A DNA stretch of 51,592 bases, taken from assembly GCA_026981985.1 (NCBI GenBank), contig JALSHZ010000107.1, positions 1 to 51,592 on the forward strand, in the 5' to 3' direction. Positions within the stretch are counted from its first letter, which is position 1; every line of letters begins with the position of its first letter. Below, piece after piece: positions 27,465-36,274 of this stretch. Both the position numbers and the translations under genes were made by a program. The notes beneath the pieces are model-generated. The model was given only the letters and a program-made list of their open reading frames with translations, ran no database searches and had not been told where the DNA came from. Origin of the DNA: Gammaproteobacteria bacterium (GTDB lineage Bacteria > Pseudomonadota > Gammaproteobacteria > UWMA-0217).

Positions 27465-28109
27465 TTAGCGCCCCAGGCTTGCATATATCCTGTTACTGTC
27501 GATGAACAGGCGAGTGTCATCGGTTCTGGTGGCAACGGATACATCGTTTCTTCGTATTAGTTTGCCGCCTTTCTTTTCAGCGCCAAAAGCACGGATGATG
27601 CCTGTCAGAACGTGTTGTCCATTTTCGCAACTGAGGAGTCCGCCCCCCGATTGACCGAAGTTCACAGGCGCAGAGGTGTAGATCAATCGGTTTGCCACTG
27701 CACGGAACTTGCCCTTGCCTGTTTTCAACCGTTTGCCGAAGGCGTAGCCGATGGCCCAGACTGGGGTTTTCGTGTCCAGGGCGCTGCGTCGTAGCGGCAA
27801 TGGCGCGATACCGTCGGTGTCGACAGCCAGCAGGGCCAGGTCGATGGTGGTGTCCCGGGCGATCAGATGGGCGGGGCGGGGCCGTTGCTGAACGATGACA
27901 TCGATGGTGTCCATCCCTTCGACCACATGCGCGGCTGTCAATACCAGTCCGGGGGCAACGACGACGCCGCTCCCGGCTGTCGTTTCGCCTTCGATCTTTA
28001 CGATCCCTGCTTTGGTTTGACGATCAGGGGGGCTGCACTGGGCGGTGGCGATGACAGGAGACGATAGCGCGACTACGATTAGTATCGGGAATAGTTTGGC
28101 GAAAAACAT
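27465..28109 (-). CDS. Exported trypsin-like serine protease
   Basis: 214 residues with a signal peptide (cleaved near ATA-QC). Single chymotrypsin-fold domain: His in VLTAAHVVEG, Asp in TTIDLALLAVD, Ser in NFGQSGGGLLS. No PDZ domain is present, so it is shorter than DegP/DegS. Two cysteines (QCSPPDRQ and LLSCENG) may pair in the periplasm. It is convergent with the LRR-OmpA fusion. Whether it processes that protein is open; proximity is the only hint. Confidence 0.88.
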   Translation of the reverse strand: MFFAKLFPILIVVALSSPVIATAQCSPPDRQTKAGIVKIEGETTAGSGVVVAPGLVLTAAHVVEGMDTIDVIVQQRPRPAHLIARDTTIDLALLAVDTDGIAPLPLRRSALDTKTPVWAIGYAFGKRLKTGKGKFRAVANRLIYTSAPVNFGQSGGGLLSCENGQHVLTGIIRAFGAEKKGGKLIRRNDVSVATRTDDTRLFIDSNRIYASLGR

Positions 28110-28314
28110 GATGGTCCTTGTTATTGTTATTTTCGACCTGCCCAGAGGATCGCATCGCCCGGGCCTGTTGTGAGGGTCGGATGTCTAGAATCGCTATAGG
28201 CGCCTGACCGGTGGCGGTCGCTGCCCGACAAAGCTCAAAATCTGAATGTGTATTGGGATGCCGTGAGCCATTTTCAGTAGAGAACTGGCACTAAATCCGG
28301 GCTACACTACGCGG

Positions 28315-30510
28315 ATGAGTGATGTCACCCCGATTCTAGAACCCCTCAACGAGCAGCAGCGCGAAGCTGTCTGCAAGCCTTCCATTCCTGTCCTTGTGTT
28401 GGCCGGTGCCGGCAGCGGCAAGACCCGGGTGCTGGTGCACCGGATCGCCTGGCTGATTACGGTCGAGCGTGTCTCGCCGTTTTCGATTCTGGCCGTGACC
28501 TTTACCAACAAGGCTGCCGCGGAAATGCGTGGTCGCATCGAGTCGCTGCTCGATATTCCTGCCTCTGGCATGTGGGTGGGTACGTTTCACGGCATATCCC
28601 ATCGCCTGCTGCGCATGCACTGGGCCGAGGCGAATTTGCCCCGTTCATTCCAGATTATCGATAGTGATGACCAGCTGCGCCTGATCAAGCGGATGATTCG
28701 TGGTTTGGAGCTGGACGAATCGAAGTGGCCGGCCAAGCAGGCAATGTGGTTTATCAACTCCCGCAAGGATGAGGGTATCCGCTCTGCCAGCATGGAGGAT
28801 AAGGGGGATCTGTTCGAGCGACAGATGATTCGCATCTACAGCGCTTATGAGGCAGCTTGTCAGCGCGCCGGGCTGGTGGATTTCGGTGAGCTGCTGCTAC
28901 GTTCGCTGGAGTTGCTGAGAGACAATCCGCGCCTGCTCGATCATTACCGTCAGCGTTTCCAGCACATTCTTGTCGACGAGTTTCAGGATACCAATACCTT
29001 GCAGTATGCCTGGCTGCGATTGCTGGCAGGTGATCGCCTGCCGGTCTTTGCCGTGGGTGACGACGACCAATCGATTTATGGCTGGCGCGGTGCGCGCATC
29101 GAGCATATTCAGCAGTTTGGCAATGACTTTCCCGCCAATGAGATTGTGCGTCTGGAGCAGAACTATCGTTCGACCGGTAATATCCTCGCTGCGGCCAACG
29201 CGCTGATCGCGAACAATCAGGGGCGCCTCGGCAAGAATCTATGGACGGCCGGTGATGAAGGTGATCCGATTCAGTTGTTTACCGCACGCGACGAATACGA
29301 AGAGGCGCGTTATGTGGCTGAGCGGGTTCGGGACTGGGTGGATCAGGGAAATCAGCGCAGCGAAATTGCCGTGTTGTACCGCTCCAATGCCCAGTCGCGG
29401 ATCTTTGAGGAGGTGTTCATTGGTTTGCAGATCCCTTATCGCGTTTACGGTGGCTTGCGGTTTTTCGAGCGTGCCGAGATCAAAGATGCTCTGGCCTACC
29501 TGCGTCTGACGGTTAACCGGGATGACGACGCGAGCTTCGAGCGTGTTGTCAATCAGCCCACCCGGGGTATCGGTGAGAAGACCGTGTCGCTGATTCGTGA
29601 GGAGGCGCGCAGGCAGGGCATCAGCCTGTTTGCAGCGGCGCGGTTTCTAACCGAAAACCAGGGGCTTGCGGCACGGGCGAGCGGTGCGGTTCGAGGGTTC
29701 ATCCATCTGATCGAGGAGATGGCGGAGTCAACGGCCGATTTGGCGCTGCATGAACGTGTCGAGCGGGTCATCGAGCATGCGGGGCTGATCGAGCACTTCA
29801 AGAAGGAAAAAGGCGAAAGCGGCCAGTCCCGTATCGAGAACTTGGCTGAACTCGTGAATGCGGCGCGTGGCTTTGTCTACAACGAAGATGAGCATGGTGA
29901 CATGACGCCGCTGGATGCCTTTCTGGCGCATGCGGTATTGGAATCAGGCGAAGGTCAGGGTGCAGCGTGGGAAGATTGTGTGCAGATGATGACCCTGCAT
30001 TCCGCTAAGGGTTTGGAGTTCCCGCTGGTTTTTCTCTGCGGCATGGAGGAGGGCTTGTTTCCGCATCAGATGTCGCTCGAAGAACCGGGTCGGCTGGAGG
30101 AGGAGCGCCGCCTCTGCTATGTCGGTATCACCCGGGCACGGCAACAACTGGTGATGACCTGTGCCGAGCGGCGGCGTCTGTTTGGTACGGATCGCTACAA
30201 CTTGCCGTCACAATTTCTCGGTGAGTTGCCTGACGACCGTATCCAGGAAATTCGCGCCCGGGCACCGACGCGCACGTCTGCCCAGCGGAGCTGGAATCAG
30301 GGTGGAGACCGTGCCGCACCCCGTAAGAGAACAACGCTTCAGGACGGTTTTCCGATCAGCCTGGGGGCCCGGGTTCGTCATGGCAAGTTTGGTGAGGGGA
30401 TCGTCACCAACTACGAAGGGCAGGGCAGTTCGGCGCGGGTAGAGGTTCGCTTTCGTGATGCCGGCAATAAGTGGCTGGTGCTGGCCTATGCCAATCTCGA
30501 TGTACTCTAG
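28315..30510 (+). CDS. uvrD: DNA helicase II UvrD
   Basis: 731 residues, close to the usual 720. SF1A motifs in order: NEQQREAV (Q motif), AGAGSGKTRVLVHRIAWL (I), FTNKAAAEM (Ia), VDEFQDTN (II), GDDDQSIYGWRGA (III), EQNYRST (IV), TLHSAKGLEFPLVFL (V) and YVGITRAR (VI). The C-terminal Tudor-like segment GARVRHGKFGEGIVTNYEG is present. Acts in nucleotide-excision and mismatch repair and in removing stalled RNA polymerase or RecA. A SOS-box was looked for upstream and not clearly seen. Confidence 0.96.
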   Translation: MSDVTPILEPLNEQQREAVCKPSIPVLVLAGAGSGKTRVLVHRIAWLITVERVSPFSILAVTFTNKAAAEMRGRIESLLDIPASGMWVGTFHGISHRLLRMHWAEANLPRSFQIIDSDDQLRLIKRMIRGLELDESKWPAKQAMWFINSRKDEGIRSASMEDKGDLFERQMIRIYSAYEAACQRAGLVDFGELLLRSLELLRDNPRLLDHYRQRFQHILVDEFQDTNTLQYAWLRLLAGDRLPVFAVGDDDQSIYGWRGARIEHIQQFGNDFPANEIVRLEQNYRSTGNILAAANALIANNQGRLGKNLWTAGDEGDPIQLFTARDEYEEARYVAERVRDWVDQGNQRSEIAVLYRSNAQSRIFEEVFIGLQIPYRVYGGLRFFERAEIKDALAYLRLTVNRDDDASFERVVNQPTRGIGEKTVSLIREEARRQGISLFAAARFLTENQGLAARASGAVRGFIHLIEEMAESTADLALHERVERVIEHAGLIEHFKKEKGESGQSRIENLAELVNAARGFVYNEDEHGDMTPLDAFLAHAVLESGEGQGAAWEDCVQMMTLHSAKGLEFPLVFLCGMEEGLFPHQMSLEEPGRLEEERRLCYVGITRARQQLVMTCAERRRLFGTDRYNLPSQFLGELPDDRIQEIRARAPTRTSAQRSWNQGGDRAAPRKRTTLQDGFPISLGARVRHGKFGEGIVTNYEGQGSSARVEVRFRDAGNKWLVLAYANLDVL

Positions 30511-30535
30511 ACCGGGTGAGAAACCGGGTTAGTAG
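30509..30535. repeat. Solitary end of the dispersed intergenic repeat
   Basis: tagaccgggtgagaaaccgg between uvrD and the CBS gene resembles the terminal arm of the repeat at 38346-38480 (acctggtgagaagtccgggc). It may be a remnant. The similarity is short. Confidence 0.35.
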
Positions 30536-30539
30536 CGCT

Positions 30540-30950
30540 TCAACTGCGGGTGTAGTGGCATAGCAGATCTTCCCAGGTCACGATGCCGAGCAGGTGCCCT
30601 TTCTCGTCATTGACGGGAATGGCTGAAATGCCATTGAACAGCATCAGTCTGGCGGCATAGTCCACATCATCTTCTGGTGTTGCGCTGATCGGGTTTCGCG
30701 TCATGATCTGATGAGCGCGCCGACGCAACAACGCTTCATCGCGTGCTGTTTCGCCGGGTGTATTGAGAAAAGGTGATAGCTCATCACGCAGATCGCGGTC
30801 GGAGATGATGCCGACCAGCTTGTTTTCCTCATCGACTACTGGGAGGTGCTTGAACCTCCGATTTTCAAACAGTGTTTCCAGCAGGCTGAGTTCGTCGTCC
30901 ATATGTACGGTGACGACGGACCGAACCATGATGTTTGATAGTGCCGTCAT
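30540..30950 (-). CDS. Two-CBS-domain protein
   Basis: 136 residues made of a CBS pair: IMVRSVVTVHMDDELSLLE ... VVDEENKLVGIISDRDLRDEL and IMTRNPISATPEDDVDYAARLM ... PVNDEKGHLLGIVTWEDLL. Free-standing CBS proteins bind adenine nucleotides and regulate partners. The partner is not evident: the nearest genes are uvrD (convergent) and the large OmpA fusion (divergent). Confidence 0.9.
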   Translation of the reverse strand: MTALSNIMVRSVVTVHMDDELSLLETLFENRRFKHLPVVDEENKLVGIISDRDLRDELSPFLNTPGETARDEALLRRRAHQIMTRNPISATPEDDVDYAARLMLFNGISAIPVNDEKGHLLGIVTWEDLLCHYTRS

Positions 30951-31059
30951 TGTATGTCCCCTCGGTGGAATACCACGATAGTGTTTGCCCTTGAGACGAG
31001 ACCTTGCAAGTGCAGGGTTCGGCTGACAGCGTAGGTTTGATGGCCGTTGATCCAGCGTT

Positions 31060-31200
31060 GTGGCCTAGCACGCACTTCCCACCACTTCACTACCGCGACT
31101 ACCCAATGCAGCGAGCTGATTGGCGTTCCTCGGTCGCGAACGCTACCTTGAGCGGCCTCGCTACGCGAGCTGGGTGGGAATTCCAGGCTGGGCCACGACA
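31060..31200. repeat. Dispersed palindromic intergenic repeat, copy B
   Basis: About 140 bp related to copy A at 38346-38480: shared blocks include ttggcgtt-ctcggtcg-gaacgc, accttgagcggcctcgcta and the inverted ends gtggcctagc / gctgggccac. No ORF is conserved between copies, so a MITE-like or REP-like element is likely. Confidence 0.65.
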
Positions 31201-31292
31201 ACAGAAATCAGCGGAAGTTCATTGATTGTGAATTTGCGTTAACGATTGGCTAGTGTTTTCAATTGCTTGCAACAATTTCTTTTGATTAAACA

Positions 31293-31320
31293 TTGCAAAA
31301 CCGTACTAACCTGCTACATT
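31293..31320 (+). promoter_or_regulatory. Possible sigma-70 promoter of the 1218-residue OmpA fusion
   Basis: TTGCAA (31293-31298), a 16-bp spacer and TACATT (31315-31320), in an AT-rich stretch 190 bp upstream of the start codon. Judged by eye. Confidence 0.4.
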
Positions 31321-31511
31321 ACGATGCAGGGTTACTAGGAATTCGCCCGCATCATGGCTGATAGTGGGTAACCGTTTTTGTTTTTCAACAGTAGATCGGT
31401 CGTTTCAGGGATTGCGTCTGCGGACTCTTCATATGGGAAATGGAGAGGGATCCGTCCGCAGGTCGGCGGCTGCCGTGAGAGCTTTAATAATAGCTTGAGG
31501 AGTACGTAATA

Positions 31512-34500
31512 ATGGCGAATCAATCGTCTTCCAGCGCATATATTACCGATGGGTCTGGAGCCAAATCCATTTTCAAGGGAAGAATCCCCGCACTCGCGTT
31601 GGTGCTGGCGGGGGTTGTCTATGCGGGCCAAGGCCTGGCCGCTGGCTGTCCTGCAAATACAGTGCCTGATGGCAAGAATCTCATCGTCAATGGCAATTTC
31701 TTCAATCAGCCTGCAGGGCCTTATCCCATTCCAGCAAAAACTGATCTTGGTGGCTGGGAAGCGGATGTGCCTTTCAATGGGATTGGCTATGCGCCGGATA
31801 CCACGGTCACGATCGTAGTCGGCGAGCTTGATGACGGCGGGCCTATCTCCCAGATCCCTTTTCCGGGCGATGCGGATAACAACGTACCAGCGACGCCAAC
31901 ATGGCTTTACTCCAATGGTAACGACAAGGCCACCTCCCGCGTGATCTGGCGGCAGACGGTTACGGGGCTCACGCCAGGCAAGGACTATGTGTTCTACGGC
32001 TATTACAGCAATGTCATCAGTCCTGAGACGACGGACCCCTATGTGGAACCGATCATGAATTTCGGGGTGGATGGCGAGAGTATCGGCACGATTACCGCAC
32101 TCAATCACAGCAACTTGCTGTCCGGTGATGGCGGCGAGGATGTCTGGAAGCGTTTCGAATTCAAGATTACGCCGACCAAGGATTCGGCAGTGCTGACCAT
32201 TGCTGATGATGTCGTCAACGAAATTGGTGGTGACGACCTGGCGATTACGGCAATTGGCATCGAATCCTGTAAAACAACACTCGCTGGCCCTGATATTTCC
32301 GCAGACAAGACCAGCCTGATATTCACTGGTGTCGTCGCGGCCACCAGCGAGCCGCAGGTTATTACCGTGACCAATGAGGGTGAGTTGGATTTGAATATCA
32401 CCAAGGTGGCACTGGCGGGCTTGAACCCCGCGGACTACGCGATCAGCAAGAACAGCTGCACCGCTGCTGTGGCGCCAAAAGGGACTTGCACGATCGAAGT
32501 TGTTTTCAAGCCGACGGTGATTGGCAGCCGCGTGGCTGAAGTGCAGGTTTCATCGAATGATGCTGACACCCCGGTGCTGAAAGTTCCGCTGGCGGGCACG
32601 GCTACGGCGATACCGCTGGGCAGTGTCGATGTGGAGCCTGTTGCGGTGGTTTTCCCGACGACTGAAGCGGGTAAGAGCAGTAAAGCCGAGACGATCACCG
32701 TAACTAATACCGGGGCGGCAGATATCACCATCAACGATGTGGTGCTTGCGCCAACCGATGCAGAATTCACCATGGATGCCACGGCCTGCGCCAAGGGTAC
32801 CACGCTGAAGCCAAAAGCCAGTTGTGATATCACGGTTACCTTCGAGCCGACCAGTGCCGGGTCGAAGAGTGCTACGGTAACTGTGGCTTCGGATGACAAG
32901 GACAAGCCTGCTGTCAATGTGGCGCTGACGGGGCTTGCGACACCTTCCGCGACGGCCGATATCGCGTTCCCTGACAAAGATCTTCTGGCCAAAGGCATGT
33001 CTTTTGGCGAGCTGCTTGTTCAGACGACCAGCAAGCCGCAGACCTTCAAGATCAAGAATGCCGGTGGCGCGCCGCTGACGATCAGCGACATCAGTGTCTC
33101 GGATCCGCAGTTCAAGGCCGATACCACCGACTGTCTGGCGACACCGGTTGCAGCCGGCGAGGAATGTGAGGTTGAAGTGACCTTCTCACCGACGAAGGTG
33201 GGCCCGCAAACAGCGATTCTGAGCATTGTCTCCAATGATGTCGACGAGAGCCCGGTACCCGTACTGCTGACAGGAACTGGCCTGACCGATGACAAGGACA
33301 GCGATGGTGACGGCCTGACGGATGAAACCGAGGCACGCATGTGTACGGATCCGAACAACCCGGATACCGATGCCGATGGCCTGCCCGATGGCATCGAGGA
33401 CGAAAACAAGAATGGCCGCGTCGATCGCGATGTCAGCGGTGCTTTCCTGGAGACAGATCCTTGTGTCAAGGATACGGATGGCGACGGCATCATCGACGGT
33501 GTCGAGGACGCGGATCATGACGGCAAGGTGCTCAAAGATGGCGCTGCGTTCAAGGAGACTGATCCGCGGATCGTCGACACCGACGGTGACGGCCTGACAG
33601 ACGGCATCGAGGATGCCAACAAGAATGGCGTCTACGACAAGCCTGCCGAGACCGACCCGCGCGTTGTCGATACCGATGGTGATGGCATCAGCGATGGTAT
33701 TGAGGACGTCAATCGCAATGGCGTCATCGATGCTGGCGAAACCGACCCACGGGTACCGAATAAAACCGAAGTGCTCGGTGAAACCGAAACGGCTGCTGGC
33801 CCGGTACTGACCGACCTGGAAGGTGGTGTCGGTGGTGGCGCTGCTGGCTTGCCTCTGCTCAGTCTACTGGGTGCGGGCATGCTGTTTCGTCGCAGAAAGG
33901 TAGCCGCCGCAGTGGCGGCTACCGTCGCCGGTGCTGCGTTGATCGCAGCACCCGTGCAGGCGAAGGAAGGGCAGTTCTACCTCGGTCTCGGTGTCGGTCA
34001 GTCTTATATCGAGCCTGACCCCGATACCAACAACACGGGCTACAACGTCGATGAGGACACAGACTTCGGTGGCAAGATCTTCCTTGGCTATGATCTGACC
34101 GATTTCTGGTCGATCGAAGGCTTCTATGCCGATCTTGGCGCATCCGAACTGAGCCATGCGACGAAGGCGGATGGGGAGATCGATTACAAGGCCTATGGCC
34201 TGGAGACTCTGCTCCACCTGCCCAACACCAAGCCGGGCTTTTCCGGTTTTCTGAAGCTGGGTCTGGGCAAGATGAAGACTGATAGTGATACGATCCCGTT
34301 TGAGGATCTTGAGAACGGCCAGTTGTTCGGTGGTGTCGGTCTCGAATATCAATTCGAGTCAACGGTGTCGCTGCGAGGTGAATATCAATACTTCGATGAA
34401 GATGCCCAGCTGATCACGCTGAACGTGCTCAAGCGTTTTGGTGGCGAAAAGCCCGTGCCTGTCGTCGTGGAGCCGGTCGATACCGATGGTGACGGAGTCA

Positions 34501-35168
34501 TCGACGAAAAGGATAAATGCCCCGGCACGCCAGCGGGCACCCGCGTGGATGTCACCGGCTGTGCAATCGACAGCGATAACGATGGTATCGTCGATTCCCG
34601 CGACAAGTGTCCGAATACGCCGGAAGGTGTTCGCGTTGACGCAACGGGCTGTCAGTTCGTCGTCGAAGTGGCGATCGATTCTGACTCCGACGGCGTGATC
34701 GATGAGCACGACAAGTGCCCGGATACGCTGCAAGGCATCAAGGTCGATTCGAACGGTTGTCCGTTCGTGACTCAAGAAGTCATCGACCAGTTCACTGGCG
34801 TGCTCGAAGGGGTGAACTTCCACACCAATTCAGCCCGTCTCACCGGCGAAGCGATGAGCATTCTCAATGGTGTCGCGCATCAGCTTGCTGAGCATCCAGA
34901 GGTCAACGTGATCATTGTTGGCCACACGGACAGCATTGGCCCGGCGGATCGTAACCGCGCTCTGTCGCTAGAGCGAGCCAAGTCGGTGGCACGTTATCTC
35001 GTCAGCCGCGGTATCGAGCGCAGCCGTCTGAAGTACGCCGGCAAGGGCGAAGATGAGCCCATCGCCTCCAACGCGACTGCGGCAGGACGCGCGAAGAACC
35101 GCCGCGTTGAGTTCATTGTTGAACATGATGGATATGACGGTGGTTACGGCGCTTCCAATCGTTACTGA
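31512..35168 (+). CDS. Choice-of-anchor-D/TSP3 surface protein fused to OmpA-type barrel, internal sorting-signal junction
   Basis: 1218 residues, with GAGGAG ahead of the ATG. A long N-region leads to a signal sequence (IPALALVLAGVVYAGQGLAA, 25-44). Then a DUF642/carbohydrate-binding-like domain (45-258; NLIVNGNFFNQPAG), three choice-of-anchor-D/ASH-type Ig repeats (about 261-365, 372-475, 482-590; each ends CxxxVTFxP...), and TSP3 calcium repeats (593-755). At 771-796 comes GGVGGGAAGLPLLSLLGAGM plus LFRRRK, a GlyGly-CTERM-like tail, followed directly by a second signal-like segment (797-817; LIAAPVQA, cleavage before KEG), an OmpA barrel (820-975), three TSP3 motifs (986-1083) and an OmpA C-terminal domain (about 1090-1210; NFHTNSARL, GHTDSIG, NRRVEF). 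An in-frame ATG (33879, M790) just before RRRK could also start a separate OmpA protein. Confidence 0.85.
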   Translation: MANQSSSSAYITDGSGAKSIFKGRIPALALVLAGVVYAGQGLAAGCPANTVPDGKNLIVNGNFFNQPAGPYPIPAKTDLGGWEADVPFNGIGYAPDTTVTIVVGELDDGGPISQIPFPGDADNNVPATPTWLYSNGNDKATSRVIWRQTVTGLTPGKDYVFYGYYSNVISPETTDPYVEPIMNFGVDGESIGTITALNHSNLLSGDGGEDVWKRFEFKITPTKDSAVLTIADDVVNEIGGDDLAITAIGIESCKTTLAGPDISADKTSLIFTGVVAATSEPQVITVTNEGELDLNITKVALAGLNPADYAISKNSCTAAVAPKGTCTIEVVFKPTVIGSRVAEVQVSSNDADTPVLKVPLAGTATAIPLGSVDVEPVAVVFPTTEAGKSSKAETITVTNTGAADITINDVVLAPTDAEFTMDATACAKGTTLKPKASCDITVTFEPTSAGSKSATVTVASDDKDKPAVNVALTGLATPSATADIAFPDKDLLAKGMSFGELLVQTTSKPQTFKIKNAGGAPLTISDISVSDPQFKADTTDCLATPVAAGEECEVEVTFSPTKVGPQTAILSIVSNDVDESPVPVLLTGTGLTDDKDSDGDGLTDETEARMCTDPNNPDTDADGLPDGIEDENKNGRVDRDVSGAFLETDPCVKDTDGDGIIDGVEDADHDGKVLKDGAAFKETDPRIVDTDGDGLTDGIEDANKNGVYDKPAETDPRVVDTDGDGISDGIEDVNRNGVIDAGETDPRVPNKTEVLGETETAAGPVLTDLEGGVGGGAAGLPLLSLLGAGMLFRRRKVAAAVAATVAGAALIAAPVQAKEGQFYLGLGVGQSYIEPDPDTNNTGYNVDEDTDFGGKIFLGYDLTDFWSIEGFYADLGASELSHATKADGEIDYKAYGLETLLHLPNTKPGFSGFLKLGLGKMKTDSDTIPFEDLENGQLFGGVGLEYQFESTVSLRGEYQYFDEDAQLITLNVLKRFGGEKPVPVVVEPVDTDGDGVIDEKDKCPGTPAGTRVDVTGCAIDSDNDGIVDSRDKCPNTPEGVRVDATGCQFVVEVAIDSDSDGVIDEHDKCPDTLQGIKVDSNGCPFVTQEVIDQFTGVLEGVNFHTNSARLTGEAMSILNGVAHQLAEHPEVNVIIVGHTDSIGPADRNRALSLERAKSVARYLVSRGIERSRLKYAGKGEDEPIASNATAAGRAKNRRVEFIVEHDGYDGGYGASNRY

Positions 35169-35190
35169 TCTTCGATAGATCGCTGTACCG

Positions 35191-35221
35191 AAGCCGTCCC
35201 CGCAAGGGGGCGGCTTTTTTT
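35191..35221 (+). terminator. Rho-independent terminator of the OmpA fusion
   Basis: Stem AAGCCGTCCCC / GGGGGCGGCTT (one wobble) with a GCAA loop, then seven T residues; 22 bp after the stop. Confidence 0.9.
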
Positions 35222-35353
35222 GTGCCTGGATATTGGTTTTTTCTGTTGCCCCGGGGCAGTGAATCGTCGATTTTGCCACCCATGTTCAACCCTGTGGCAG
35301 CGTGCCAGCAATGGGGCTGATATACTTGCGCGCTTGAATTTCGGGGTATCGAT

Positions 35354-36274
35354 ATGAGCGAATACGATGTTTCTACCTTCCAGGGGCTGATCCACGCCTT
35401 GCAGGATTACTGGGGCAAGCAGGGTTGTGTGCTGATCCAGCCCTATGACATGGAAATGGGGGCGGGTACATTTCATCCGGCGACGTTTTTACGTGCGATC
35501 GGGCCGGAGCCATGGCGCAGCGCCTATGTGCAGCCTTCGCGCCGTCCGACCGATGGCCGCTATGGTGAGAACCCCAACCGGTTGCAGCATTACTACCAGT
35601 TTCAGGTGGTGCTCAAACCCTCTCCGCTCGATATTCAGGATCTCTACCTTGGCTCTTTGCAGGCGCTGGGCATCGATCCGCTTGAACACGATATCCGCTT
35701 CGTTGAAGACAACTGGGAGTCACCCACCCTCGGTGCCTGGGGGCTTGGCTGGGAGGTCTGGCTCAATGGTATGGAGGTAACGCAGTTCACTTATTTCCAG
35801 CAGGTGGGCGGACTCGACTGTCGCCCGGTCACCGGTGAGATCACCTATGGCCTGGAGCGCATCGCCATGTATCTGCAGGGGGTCAAGAGTGTCTATGACC
35901 TGGTATGGAACTGCGGGCCGCAGGGTACGGTGACTTATGGCGACGTGTTTCACCAGAACGAGGTGGAGCAGTCGGCCTACAATTTCGAGCAGGCCGATAT
36001 CCAGCTGCTGTTCGATGCTTTCGACAATATGGAGCGTGAGAGTCAGCGCCTGATCGAGGCTGGGTTACCGCTGCCGGCTTATGAGCAGATGCTACGTGCC
36101 TCTCATTCATTCAATCTGCTCGATGCCCGTCATGCCATTTCGGTGACAGAGCGCCAGCGCTACATTCTGCGCATTCGCGGATTGTCGCGGGCCGTGGCCG
36201 AGGCGTATTTCGAGGCGCGGGAAAAACTCGGCTTTCCGATGCTGGCTGAGCAGAAGGAGGTGGCCAATGGCTGA
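35354..36274 (+). CDS. glyQ: Glycine--tRNA ligase alpha subunit
   Basis: 306 residues, the standard length of the bacterial alpha2beta2 enzyme's alpha chain. The start [20 protein letters not shown] and motifs [20 protein letters not shown] and [19 protein letters not shown] are family hallmarks. The alpha subunit holds the adenylation site. It overlaps glyS by 8 bp. Confidence 0.97.
   Translation: MSEYDVSTFQGLIHALQDYWGKQGCVLIQPYDMEMGAGTFHPATFLRAIGPEPWRSAYVQPSRRPTDGRYGENPNRLQHYYQFQVVLKPSPLDIQDLYLGSLQALGIDPLEHDIRFVEDNWESPTLGAWGLGWEVWLNGMEVTQFTYFQQVGGLDCRPVTGEITYGLERIAMYLQGVKSVYDLVWNCGPQGTVTYGDVFHQNEVEQSAYNFEQADIQLLFDAFDNMERESQRLIEAGLPLPAYEQMLRASHSFNLLDARHAISVTERQRYILRIRGLSRAVAEAYFEAREKLGFPMLAEQKEVANG

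Larger units (their letters stand above)
30951..31511. other. Intergenic region upstream of the large OmpA fusion
   Basis: 560 bp without a supported gene. It holds the repeat copy at 31060-31200, an AT-rich stretch (31205-31320) and a roughly 190-nt leader before the ATG at 31512. Short frames here overlap the repeat and have no recognisable product. Confidence 0.6.

Noticed and set aside
27465-28109. Serine protease as the dedicated processing enzyme of the OmpA fusions
   Set aside because: It is a soluble trypsin-like enzyme, while GlyGly-CTERM tails are cut by intramembrane rhomboid-type proteases. Adjacency alone does not support the assignment, so it is left as a candidate only.
35222-35353. 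T-box or riboswitch ahead of glyQ
   Set aside because: The leader after the preceding terminator is only about 130 bp, and I could find neither T-box conserved sequences nor a glycine aptamer.
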